A stretch of DNA of 17,517 nucleotides from Bacteroidales bacterium (GTDB lineage Bacteria; Bacteroidota; Bacteroidia; Bacteroidales; UBA932): contig JAEEIQ010000114.1 of NCBI GenBank assembly GCA_016281435.1, forward strand, positions 1 through 17,517, in the 5' to 3' direction. Positions 7,754 through 15,120 of this stretch are shown here, piece by piece (the first letter of the stretch is position 1; every line of letters begins with the position of its first letter). Made by a program: the position numbers and the translations under genes. The notes beneath the pieces are model-generated. The model saw only the letters and a list, made by a program, of their open reading frames with translations. It did no database searches and was not told where the DNA came from.

Positions 7754-9548
7754 GGAGAAAATAGCTCTCTTCCCGCATTCCCCCGGAGTCTACCGTTACT
7801 ACGACTCCGAGGGGAATGTGATATATGTGGGCAAGGCCAAGGACCTTCACAAGAGGGTCGCCCAGTACTTCGTCGACCCCTCGAGGCTGAACACGAAGAC
7901 CCGCATCCTCGTCTCGAAGATAGCCGACGCCCAGTTCTCCGTCGTGGACACGGAGGCCGACGCTCTGCTGCTGGAAAACAACCTGATAAAGCAGTACAAG
8001 CCGAAGTACAACATCCTGCTGAAGGACTCGAAGACCTATCCGTGGATATGCGTGACGGCCGACGAGTACCCGAAGGTCTTCCTTACGCGCCGCGTGGTCC
8101 AGAACGGCTCCCGCTATTTCGGGCCGTACAGTTCCGTGATGCATGCCCGCTCCCTCGTGGATTTCTTCCACGAGAACTATCCCTTGCGAACCTGCAACCA
8201 GAAGATAACGTCTTCTTCGATCCTGCGCGGCAACGTGCGGCCCTGCCTGAACTTCCATCTCGGGCGCTGCCGCGGCTGCTGCATCGGGGCCGTTTCCAAG
8301 GAAGAATACGGAAGCTGGATAGACGAGATAGTGAGGCTTCTCAAAGGCGGTGCGGGCGAGATCATCCGGGGCTACGAGGAAAGGATGCGGCAGGCGGCGG
8401 AGGAACTTGATTTCGAGACGGCCCAGGCCTGCAAGGACAGGGCGGAAGCCCTCCGCGGCCATTATGCGAAGTCCGTGATCATCGCTGCGGCGGACAGGGA
8501 CGTGGATGTGTTCTCGCTTGTCTTCGACGGCCCCGAAGCCTTCGGCAATTTCCTCCGCATCCGGGGCGGAGCGATAATCCAGTCGCTCAACCTGGGCTTC
8601 AAGATGCACATAGAAGAAGAGCAGGAGGCGGTCCTGAGCGCCTTCATCGCCGAAATCGAATCCAAGTTCGGCCAGCTCGCAAAGGAGGTCGTCGTCCCCT
8701 TCCTTCCGGACGTCGCGATTGACGGGGTGGACTTCCATATCCCGGTCAAGGGCGATAAGATGGCCCTGCTGCAGCTCAGCGTCAAGAATGCCCGCGAGTT
8801 CCAGTTCAACTCCCTCAAGCAGCGGGAGCACACGGATCCGGACGAGTTCCACCGCGCCGTGCTCGAGGAACTGCGCAAGGCCCTCGGGATGGAGGAACTG
8901 CCCGTCCACATGGAGTGTTTCGACAACTCCAACATCCTCGGGACCAATCCTGTGGCCGCCTGCGTCGTGTTCCGCGACGGGGTCCCTTCGAAGAAGGACT
9001 ACCGCAAGTTCAAGATAAAGACTGTCGTAGGGGCCAACGACTACGCCTCCATGAAGGAAATAGTCAGCCGGCGCTACTCCCGCATGCTCGCCGAGGATCC
9101 GGACGACCTTCCGCAGCTTGTCGTCATCGACGGCGGCAAGGGCCAGCTCAACTTCGCCTGGCAGGCCCTCTGCGAACTCGGCATCCAGGACAAGCTGTTC
9201 GTCATTGGCCTCGCGGAAAGGCTGGAAGAGGTCATCCGCATAGGCGACCCCTATCCCCTTTTCCTCGACCGCAATTCGCAGGCCCTGCGCGTGCTCCAGC
9301 ACATCAGGGACGAGGCGCACCGCTTCGGCATAACCTTCCACCGCAAACTGCGCCGCAAGGCCCAGGTCGAATCGGCCCTAAGCTCGGTCAAGGGGGTCGG
9401 CCCGGCCACGGAAAGACGGCTGCTGATGCATTACGGCAGCGTCGCGCGCATCGCTGCGGCGCCGCTTGAAGACCTCAAGGCCTTCGTCGGCCCCGTCCTT
9501 GCGGAAAGGCTGCACAAAAAACTGAACGGGAATGAAGAAGAAGCTTGA
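7743..9548 (+). CDS. uvrC: UvrABC excinuclease subunit C
   Basis: Nuclease subunit of nucleotide excision repair, making the 3' and 5' cuts around a lesion after UvrA/UvrB recognition. All parts of the 601-residue protein are visible: GIY-YIG nuclease (about 14-91, with GVYRYYD and VIYVGKA), a cysteine cluster C151/C168/C176/C180 of the type that holds a 4Fe-4S cluster, the UVR helix pair for UvrB binding (about 204-240), the RNase H-like nuclease (FDNSN with D394, D433, IDGG with D463, H526) and the C-terminal helix-hairpin-helix (about 547-590). The start is TTG at 7743, chosen because the family beginning fits and no ATG or GTG is near. It overlaps the upstream gene by 11 bases and pnuC by 17 bases. 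Confidence 0.96.
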   Translation: MDVKEKIALFPHSPGVYRYYDSEGNVIYVGKAKDLHKRVAQYFVDPSRLNTKTRILVSKIADAQFSVVDTEADALLLENNLIKQYKPKYNILLKDSKTYPWICVTADEYPKVFLTRRVVQNGSRYFGPYSSVMHARSLVDFFHENYPLRTCNQKITSSSILRGNVRPCLNFHLGRCRGCCIGAVSKEEYGSWIDEIVRLLKGGAGEIIRGYEERMRQAAEELDFETAQACKDRAEALRGHYAKSVIIAAADRDVDVFSLVFDGPEAFGNFLRIRGGAIIQSLNLGFKMHIEEEQEAVLSAFIAEIESKFGQLAKEVVVPFLPDVAIDGVDFHIPVKGDKMALLQLSVKNAREFQFNSLKQREHTDPDEFHRAVLEELRKALGMEELPVHMECFDNSNILGTNPVAACVVFRDGVPSKKDYRKFKIKTVVGANDYASMKEIVSRRYSRMLAEDPDDLPQLVVIDGGKGQLNFAWQALCELGIQDKLFVIGLAERLEEVIRIGDPYPLFLDRNSQALRVLQHIRDEAHRFGITFHRKLRRKAQVESALSSVKGVGPATERRLLMHYGSVARIAAAPLEDLKAFVGPVLAERLHKKLNGNEEEA

Positions 9549-10239
9549 TTTCAATACACTTTTCAATGCGTTCATCCTCATAGGGATGACGGTTGCGATA
9601 GTGCTCGCGACGGCAATACGGCTCGGCCGCGGGGACGGGAATCCGGTGCTGCTGCTCGTCGCCGCCTTCGGCTCGCTGATGGGGATACTCGGGACCGTAT
9701 GTTCCGCCAACGGCATAATCTGGAATTTCCTTTTCGGGGCGGTCAACGTGGCCATCTATGCCGCCATGTGCTTTGTGGGCGCAAAGTACGGCAACGCTCT
9801 GCTGCACCTCCTGTACTTCCTTCCGATGCAGTTCGTGGGTTTCGCGCAGTGGCGCCGCAGGGGAGCCTCACGAAAGGAAGGCTTGAAGGCCCGCACTCTG
9901 TCGCTCAAGGGAAGGATCGTCGCGGGAAGCACTTTCGTGCTGGGCTCCGCGGCGCTTTTCATCCTGCTGCGCGTCACCGGCGCCGGCAGCACTCCCCTGA
10001 CCGATGCCATATCGGTGGTCTGCAACATAATCGGGCAGCTGCTGCTCTCTACCGCATACATGGAGCAGTGGTTCTTCTGGATCGGGGTGAACGTCTCTTC
10101 CATCGTGATGTGGTCCCTGACACTTGCCGGCTCCCCGGGGGATAGCTATGCCCTGATCTACGTCATCAAATACTCTTTCTATCTGGTGAATGCGCTGAAC
10201 GGCCTGAGGCTCTGGCTCGGCATGGCGAAAAGAGGGTAG
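9532..10239 (+). CDS. pnuC: PnuC-family vitamin/nucleoside transporter
   Basis: Inner-membrane facilitator of the PnuC family, which imports nicotinamide riboside in characterised members; related proteins carry thiamine or riboflavin. The 235 residues include about seven hydrophobic segments. The family motif W-x2-W-x3-N appears as EQWFFWIGVN (W180, W183, N187), and the preceding YGNALLHLLYFLPMQFVGFAQW segment is also typical. The start ATG lies inside the end of uvrC (17-base overlap), so it is probably translated by coupling. No NAD-, thiamine- or riboflavin-synthesis gene or riboswitch is adjacent, so the substrate stays open. Transcription probably ends in the gap before acpP. Confidence 0.86.
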   Translation: MKKKLDFNTLFNAFILIGMTVAIVLATAIRLGRGDGNPVLLLVAAFGSLMGILGTVCSANGIIWNFLFGAVNVAIYAAMCFVGAKYGNALLHLLYFLPMQFVGFAQWRRRGASRKEGLKARTLSLKGRIVAGSTFVLGSAALFILLRVTGAGSTPLTDAISVVCNIIGQLLLSTAYMEQWFFWIGVNVSSIVMWSLTLAGSPGDSYALIYVIKYSFYLVNALNGLRLWLGMAKRG

Positions 10240-10271
10240 TTTGGAAATCCGATTTATTTTTAGTTACTTTG
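10240..10271 (+). promoter_or_regulatory. Promoter of acpP
   Basis: TTTG at 10240-10243 starts right after the pnuC stop codon; 20 bases later comes TTACTTTG (10264-10271), one mismatch from TAnnTTTG. The predicted start near 10277 leaves a leader of about 54 bases before the acpP ATG at 10331. Confidence 0.7.
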
Positions 10272-10330
10272 CATTCTGTTTGACAGAATAATTGAGACAG
10301 TACTATTATAAACTTAAATTCTAAATCGTT

Positions 10331-10573
10331 ATGGAATACGAGGAAATCGTAAAGAAAGTCAAGGACATTATCGTTGACAAGCTTGGCGTCGAGCCCTCCG
10401 AGGTTACTGAGACCGCGAATTTCACCAATGACCTTGGCGCTGATTCCCTGGACACCGTCGAACTCCTTATGGAATTCGAGAAGGTATTCGGCATCAAGAT
10501 TCCCGATGAGGAGACCAGCACCATCGCCACCGTCAAGGACGCTGTCGACAAAGTCGCCGAGAAACTCGCCTAA
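10331..10573 (+). CDS. acpP: Acyl carrier protein
   Basis: Small acidic carrier (80 residues) that holds growing acyl chains on 4'-phosphopantetheine during fatty acid synthesis and supplies lipid A and phospholipid assembly. The attachment serine is S39 in [15 protein letters not shown], and the rest follows the four-helix ACP pattern. It has its own promoter and a strong terminator, so it forms a single-gene unit. In many Bacteroidota and other bacteria acpP is followed by fabF; here a terminator and a convergent gene follow instead. Confidence 0.97.
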   Translation: MEYEEIVKKVKDIIVDKLGVEPSEVTETANFTNDLGADSLDTVELLMEFEKVFGIKIPDEETSTIATVKDAVDKVAEKLA

Positions 10574-10602
10574 TCCTCCAAGACATCTTTTCAAATGAAA
10601 TA

Positions 10603-10637
10603 GGGGTTGCATCCGATACGGAATGCAGCCCCTTTTT
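10603..10637. terminator. Rho-independent terminator of acpP, possibly bidirectional
   Basis: GGGGTTGCAT (10603-10612) pairs with ATGCAGCCCC (10623-10632) with one G-T pair; two further C-G pairs form beyond a bulged A. TTTTT follows at 10633-10637. It lies between the convergent acpP and DUF4270 genes and could also stop the minus-strand transcript, though the U tract on that side is weaker. Confidence 0.85.
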
Positions 10638-10656
10638 GTCCGCGTTTCAGACCCGG

Positions 10657-12291
10657 TTATTTCCTCGGGAGGGAGAATGTCAGTTCGAGCGTCGGGACGC
10701 GGCCCGAAGGTGCAGAGGGGCCGTTCAGCACCGCATTGTAGAAGCGGTCCTTGTCGAGCTTGAGCTGAGTGCTCGAGGTGGTCGAGGACTGCCCTGCGTA
10801 CTGCGCCGCGAGCATGTAGCTGGTGTAGTTGGAGTAAGGGTCCCCGTAATAGCTGCCGTAGCCGTAACCGTATCCACCGTAGCCGTAACCGCCGTATCCG
10901 GAGTACATGTTGTTGTAGTACTGGGAATAGGCCAGCATCTTGTAATAGTCGCTCATCTCGGAGGAGCCCGCCGTGGTGGTCTTCACGGTCTCGTAGGCCA
11001 TCACGAGCAGCCAGATGTCATAGTTGCCTGTCGAAAGCTTCGACGGGTCCATCTTGAGTATCTCCTGCAGGTGGTAGGTGATGTCCGGGGCGTACTGCGA
11101 CAGGGAGTAGTTGATATCCCCCTGGTTCTCGTTCTCGGAGCTGGCGTCCGTCAGGCCCATGAAGCTCGCTGATTTGTCCGTGAGGAAGCGGCAGGTAGGG
11201 CTGAGCTGCACGGGGTATTTGCCGTAGTCCATGCCCTCGGTGTACTCGAAGGGGAAGACCAGCGAGGCCTTGTTGATGACGGCCTTCGAAGGATCCCCGT
11301 AGGGGCTGATGGCATCCCAGGCCATCTGGCGCAGGACCGAGGCCTTGATGCGGGGCTTGAGGCCGCCGCCGCCCTCGACGTTGATCTTGTCCGTCGCCTT
11401 GCCTTCGCGGGCCGCGGTGGAATGGCCTGTGAGGTTGAGGCAGTACTGAGGGAAACTGCCGGTGCCGGAGTTCGTCAGCAGCGAATCGATGTCGTAGATA
11501 TCGGTGGCGCTGAGGTAGAACAGGAAAACGGTGTCCTTCTGCTTCCCGTCATATGTGGAACGGAAGGAGAGGCGGCCGTAGTTGCCCTTGACATAGTAGT
11601 TGTCGCTGTCGTATTCGAGCTGGAGGTCGAACATGTTGATCCTACCTCCGTCCGCGAGAGGCTCGTCGGACTCCAGATACAGGCCCTTCACCTTCGAAAG
11701 GTATGCGTCCAGGCTCTTCATGTCGTCGGCCGTGAGGCTGAGATAGCGCGATGCGTATTCCGGGGTCAGGTCGAAGGACAGGGAGTCGGAGCCGTTGAGC
11801 ATCGGGGAACCTGCGCAGACCGGAGTGCTGCCGTGGTCTATGTCCGTGTTGAGGTCGAAGTTCTTCTCGTAGTCGGGTGCGGTCGTGGTCTCATAGACTT
11901 TCAGGCTCTGCAGGATGCGCTTCTGGTCGTCCCGGGCGACGGAAATCGAGTCGAAGGCGGCGCTGACATGGAAGCGCAGCAGCTGGGGCGAGGTCCCGAA
12001 GTCGAGCTTGTCGTGCAGGGGGACGAGAGTGATGACGCTGGATCTGGTGGTCAGGCCGAATTCCGGCTCGCGGAGCGCCCCGACCGTGATGCGCGTGGAC
12101 GAAAAGCCGGAAAGGCTGTCGGCCATGCGGAGGTCGATGTCGGTGATGGGGGCCGAGACGGTGTGTATGTCGTAAGTGTCATCGACGACGATGAGACTTT
12201 CTCCGAGCTTGACGTCGGTTTCTATGCAAGACGGCAGGCAGCAGGCAAGTGAGATCGCGGCTGCGGCAGCCAGCAGGCTTCTGTGCTTCAT
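10657..12291 (-). CDS. DUF4270 family lipoprotein
   Basis: Predicted surface or periplasmic lipoprotein of a Bacteroidota-specific family without assigned function. The 544-residue product has a signal peptide with acceptor cysteine most likely C22 (LPSC, followed by IETDVKLG), which aligns with the usual position in this family as I remember it; C17 is an alternative. The rest is rich in beta-type Ser/Thr/Asp/Tyr sequence typical of the family. Residues 463-486 (10834-10905) form an unusual Gly/Tyr-rich tract of GY, GGY and GYG units, encoded by near-repeating hexamers. The ATG lies only 3 bases after the stop of the GT5-like gene, so the two form an operon. This pairing is recurrent in Bacteroidales, but the joint function is unknown. 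Confidence 0.85.
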   Translation of the reverse strand: MKHRSLLAAAAAISLACCLPSCIETDVKLGESLIVVDDTYDIHTVSAPITDIDLRMADSLSGFSSTRITVGALREPEFGLTTRSSVITLVPLHDKLDFGTSPQLLRFHVSAAFDSISVARDDQKRILQSLKVYETTTAPDYEKNFDLNTDIDHGSTPVCAGSPMLNGSDSLSFDLTPEYASRYLSLTADDMKSLDAYLSKVKGLYLESDEPLADGGRINMFDLQLEYDSDNYYVKGNYGRLSFRSTYDGKQKDTVFLFYLSATDIYDIDSLLTNSGTGSFPQYCLNLTGHSTAAREGKATDKINVEGGGGLKPRIKASVLRQMAWDAISPYGDPSKAVINKASLVFPFEYTEGMDYGKYPVQLSPTCRFLTDKSASFMGLTDASSENENQGDINYSLSQYAPDITYHLQEILKMDPSKLSTGNYDIWLLVMAYETVKTTTAGSSEMSDYYKMLAYSQYYNNMYSGYGGYGYGGYGYGYGSYYGDPYSNYTSYMLAAQYAGQSSTTSSTQLKLDKDRFYNAVLNGPSAPSGRVPTLELTFSLPRK

Positions 12292-12294
12292 TCT

Positions 12295-13116
12295 CTAAAA
12301 TTGCTCGTAAAACGCGTCGTATTCGTCGATGTACGCTCCGGAAGCGATCGAATCCGCCGAATAGGGGAGAACAGGCAGTTCCCTCTGCCGGCAGTAGTCG
12401 GTCAGTTCCTTGCGGATGTTCTTGCCGCCGAGGATGACGCCGTCCGAGTACTCGATAGCGGTTTTAGCAAGATTTATGCCATCGGATTTCCCGGCGAGGA
12501 AGCCCAGGTCCGCCGCCGTGACACCTCCGAAGGGGACTTTCGCCGCGAACGCGGGGTCGAAGTCCTCGTCCGGAAGGTCGTCGTACAACGAGAGTACCAC
12601 CTTGCTCGAGGAGAAGATGGGATCATCCTTGTATGCTTTCTTGAGGTAGATGGGCACGAGGTGCGAGATCCAGCCCTGGCAGTGTATGATGTCCGGGGCC
12701 CAGCGGAGCTTCTTCACGGTCTCGAGGACGCCGCGGGCGAAGAAGATGGCCCTTTCGTCGTTGTCCGGGAAGAAGACGCCGTCCTCGTCGCGGAAGACCT
12801 GCTTGCGGTGGAAGTAATCTTCGTTGTCTATGAAATAGACCTGGATTCTTGCGGAGGAAATGGAGGCGACCTTGATTATGAGGGGCCTGTCCACGTCCGA
12901 GATGATGATGTTCATCCCGGAGAGGCGGATGACTTCATGAAGCTGGTTCTTGCGCTCATTGATGCATCCGAAACGGGGCATGAAGGAGCGGATTTCCTTC
13001 TTCCGTTCCTGTATGCCCTGGGGGAGATACCTCCCGATGGAGGAAGCGGGGCTTTCCTCCAGGTAGGGGAAAATTTCCGAGTTGACGAAAAGTACCTTCT
13101 TCATAATATTATCCAT
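12295..13116 (-). CDS. Short GT5-like 'glycogen/starch synthase' domain protein
   Basis: Matches the N-terminal Rossmann half of family-5 glycogen synthases but is only 273 residues, with no C-terminal half. The opening KKVLFVNSEIFPYLEE corresponds to the start of glycogen synthase, but the sugar-nucleotide-binding KxGGL motif is replaced (LEESPAS), and the usual HDW appears as CQGW in PDIIHCQGWIS (142-151). The protein is therefore unlikely to make glycogen. The conserved block INERKNQLHEVIRLSGMN (about 52-69) is familiar from short Bacteroidales homologues annotated as glycogen synthases. It is co-transcribed with the DUF4270 gene (3-base gap). The first ATG (13116) would give a leaderless mRNA; the internal ATG at 13104 (MKKVLFV) is an equally good start. 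Confidence 0.8.
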   Translation of the reverse strand: MDNIMKKVLFVNSEIFPYLEESPASSIGRYLPQGIQERKKEIRSFMPRFGCINERKNQLHEVIRLSGMNIIISDVDRPLIIKVASISSARIQVYFIDNEDYFHRKQVFRDEDGVFFPDNDERAIFFARGVLETVKKLRWAPDIIHCQGWISHLVPIYLKKAYKDDPIFSSSKVVLSLYDDLPDEDFDPAFAAKVPFGGVTAADLGFLAGKSDGINLAKTAIEYSDGVILGGKNIRKELTDYCRQRELPVLPYSADSIASGAYIDEYDAFYEQF

Positions 13117-13121
13117 CCATA

Positions 13122-13129
13122 CAAAGATA
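13122..13129 (-). promoter_or_regulatory. -7 element of the GT5-like/DUF4270 operon
   Basis: On the minus strand this reads TATCTTTG, a perfect TAnnTTTG. No TTG is found at the -33 position, which is A-rich. The start point would be near 13116, at the first possible ATG. Confidence 0.65.
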
Positions 13130-13138
13130 AGATTTTTT

Positions 13139-13167
13139 TTTGATATTTGGATATTTGACTATCTTTG
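13139..13167 (+). promoter_or_regulatory. Promoter of the ftsX-uppP-lpxH operon
   Basis: TTTG at 13139-13142 and TATCTTTG at 13160-13167 with a 17-base spacer, slightly short. The start near 13173 gives a leader of about 14 bases. A perfect tandem octamer, GATATTTG twice (13142-13149, 13150-13157), fills the spacer between this -7 and the divergent one at 13122-13129. Confidence 0.7.
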
Positions 13168-13186
13168 AAGACTATTTTGGCGTAAT

Positions 13187-14062
13187 ATGGCGGATAAGGA
13201 GAAAAAGATGATGCGCAGGCGCCTGGCGGGGTCCTACCTTTCGTCGGTAGTCAGCATCGCCCTCGTGCTGTTCCTTGTAGGGATTGCGGCCCTGCTGGCC
13301 GGAGTCGCCGGCGGAGTGGCCGATTATTTCAAGGAGAATCTCCATATTTCAGTAATCCTCAAGCAGGATGTGGACGAGGTCCGGGCCGGCGCGTACGAGT
13401 CCCGGATAACGGCGCTGCCGTGCGTGAGGGATGCCCGTGTGATTTCCCGCGAGGAGGGAACCGCTCAGATGAAGGAGATGCTCGGGGAGGATTTCCTGAA
13501 CGTGTTCCCCTCGTCTCCCATCCCTGTTTCCGTGGAAGTCGCCCTGAATGCGGAGTATGTCTGCTCCGACAGCCTCGACGTGGTCCGCGCCGCCCTTTCG
13601 GATCCGCTCGTGGATGAGATAGACTGGCAGCAGTCGATGATAGACGCCCTCAATGCGAACATAGGGAAACTGACCATCGTGCTCGGCTTTTTCATCCTTC
13701 TGCTGCTCTTCATCTCCTTCGTGCTGATAGGGAATACCGTACGGCTGGACGTGTTCGCACGCAGGTTCTCGATCCATACTATGAAGATGGTGGGAGCGAC
13801 GCGCGCCTTCATCCGCAGGCCCTTCATCGGAAGGGCCGTGCTCCAGGGGCTGGCCGCAGCCCTGCTGGGAATCGCCGGCGTGGCGGCCCTGGTGGTCCTT
13901 GCGATGAGAAGCATCCCGCAGGCCTCTTCGATCCTGACCCCGGAGCTCCTGGCCTTTACCGCCGCCGGCCTCGTGCTGCTCGGGGTGCTGATCTGCGTCG
14001 TCAGCACATGGTTCGTCGTGAATAAACTGGTGTCCCTGAAGCGGGGACAGTTGTATTATTGA
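13187..14062 (+). CDS. ftsX: Cell division protein FtsX
   Basis: Membrane subunit of the FtsEX ABC-type complex, which couples division to activation of peptidoglycan hydrolases. The 291 residues give a cytoplasmic basic start, a first membrane helix (about 20-42), an extracytoplasmic domain (about 46-158), then three helices (about 161-183, 217-239, 254-278). The conserved cytoplasmic segment FSIHTMKMVGATRAFIRRPF (about 194-213) is diagnostic. FtsE is not in the window; in many Bacteroidota the two are unlinked. The gene leads an envelope operon; DUF3098 begins one base after its stop. Confidence 0.93.
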   Translation: MADKEKKMMRRRLAGSYLSSVVSIALVLFLVGIAALLAGVAGGVADYFKENLHISVILKQDVDEVRAGAYESRITALPCVRDARVISREEGTAQMKEMLGEDFLNVFPSSPIPVSVEVALNAEYVCSDSLDVVRAALSDPLVDEIDWQQSMIDALNANIGKLTIVLGFFILLLLFISFVLIGNTVRLDVFARRFSIHTMKMVGATRAFIRRPFIGRAVLQGLAAALLGIAGVAALVVLAMRSIPQASSILTPELLAFTAAGLVLLGVLICVVSTWFVVNKLVSLKRGQLYY

Positions 14063-14063
14063 T

Positions 14064-14312
14064 ATGAAAAAGAACGAAAACACTGATAAGATGGCTCTCA
14101 GCCGCAAGGGTATACGTATCCTTGCAGCCGGCTTTGTCGTGATGGTCGCGGGCTTTGTCCTGATGATCGGGGGAGGCGTGAAGCTGGGTGAGCCCTTCAA
14201 TTATGCGATGTTCGATTTCCGCCGGCTGGTTGCCGCTCCCGTCGTCATCATCGCCGGGATCGTGACGGAGATAGTGGCCATCATGGGCAGGTTCAAGGAC
14301 AAGGAGGAGTAA
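14064..14312 (+). CDS. DUF3098 small membrane protein
   Basis: 82-residue protein with a charged start and two hydrophobic helices (about 18-38 and 54-74) separated by a short loop containing FNYAMFDFRRL, a pattern typical of DUF3098. Function unknown. It is regularly found between ftsX and uppP in Bacteroidota, as it is here, with 1- and 3-base gaps, so a role in the envelope is plausible. Confidence 0.85.
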   Translation: MKKNENTDKMALSRKGIRILAAGFVVMVAGFVLMIGGGVKLGEPFNYAMFDFRRLVAAPVVIIAGIVTEIVAIMGRFKDKEE

Positions 14313-14315
14313 GGT

Positions 14316-15119
14316 ATGGAGTGGTTTCAGGCTATTATCCTGGGTCTTGTCCAGGGATTGACGGAGTTCCTTCCGGTCAGCAGCAGCGGGCACCTTGCCA
14401 TAGGGCGCGAGATTCTCGGCGTCGAAGCCTCCGGGGACCTTGTCTTCGAGGTCGCGGTCCATGCGGCCACGGTCCTTGCCACGATAGTGGTGTTCAGGAA
14501 GCAGATACTGGACCTCCTGAAAGGACTTTTCAAGTTCCGCTACAACGACGAGACCGACTATGTCTGCAAGATCCTGGTGTCGATGATCCCGGTGTTCGTG
14601 GTCGGCATGTTCTTCAAGGATTTCGTCGAGGGGCTCTTTTCTTCGCTGCTCGTCGTCGGGATAGCCCTGGTCGTCACGTCAGCCCTTCTTTTCTTCTCGG
14701 ACAGAAAGCCCGTAGCGGCTTCCGGGAAGGAGGAGCGCAACGGCATTTCCTTCTGGCAGGCCCTTGTGGTGGGCCTGGGGCAGGCGCTCGCCGTGATTCC
14801 CGGGTTGTCGCGCTCCGGTACCACTATCAGCACCGGGCTGCTCTGTGGCGTAAAGCGCGAAAACGTCGCCCAGTTCTCTTTCCTGATGGTCCTCATCCCT
14901 ATCCTTGGGGAGGCCTTCCTGGACCTTGTCGGCGGCGACATGTCCGCCTCTTCCATAGGGGCCCTGCCCCTTGCGCTCGGATTCGTGTCGGCTTTCGTAA
15001 GCGGGCTCTTCGCCTGCAAGGTGATGATAGCGCTTGTCAAGAAGGCGAAGCTGAAGTGGTTCGCCCTTTATTGCGTGCTCGTCGGCCTTTCCGTCATCCT
15101 TTATACCGTGCTTTCGTAG
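14316..15119 (+). CDS. uppP: Undecaprenyl-diphosphate phosphatase
   Basis: Integral membrane enzyme (BacA/UppP) that dephosphorylates undecaprenyl diphosphate, regenerating the lipid carrier for peptidoglycan and surface polysaccharides; overproduction is known to give bacitracin resistance. The 267-residue protein carries both catalytic signatures: TEFLPVSSSGH (16-26, with E17) and IPGLSRSGTT (161-170, with R166), plus H49 in the conserved FEVAVHAATV. About seven to eight membrane segments are visible. It starts 3 bases after DUF3098, and the next gene begins one base after its stop. Confidence 0.96.
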   Translation: MEWFQAIILGLVQGLTEFLPVSSSGHLAIGREILGVEASGDLVFEVAVHAATVLATIVVFRKQILDLLKGLFKFRYNDETDYVCKILVSMIPVFVVGMFFKDFVEGLFSSLLVVGIALVVTSALLFFSDRKPVAASGKEERNGISFWQALVVGLGQALAVIPGLSRSGTTISTGLLCGVKRENVAQFSFLMVLIPILGEAFLDLVGGDMSASSIGALPLALGFVSAFVSGLFACKVMIALVKKAKLKWFALYCVLVGLSVILYTVLS

Positions 15120-15120
15120 G

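Noticed and set aside
7686..9341. 551-codon open frame on the minus strand opposite uvrC
   Set aside because: A shadow of uvrC, whose domains and catalytic residues are all in the plus frame; the antisense product shows no family features.
11422..12252. Plus-strand open frame opposite the DUF4270 gene
   Set aside because: Val/Glu-rich antisense shadow; the minus frame has a lipoprotein signal and family pattern.
14316..15119. Dedicated bacitracin-resistance gene
   Set aside because: uppP is a core housekeeping gene in an envelope operon; resistance occurs only with raised dosage, and nothing here suggests that.
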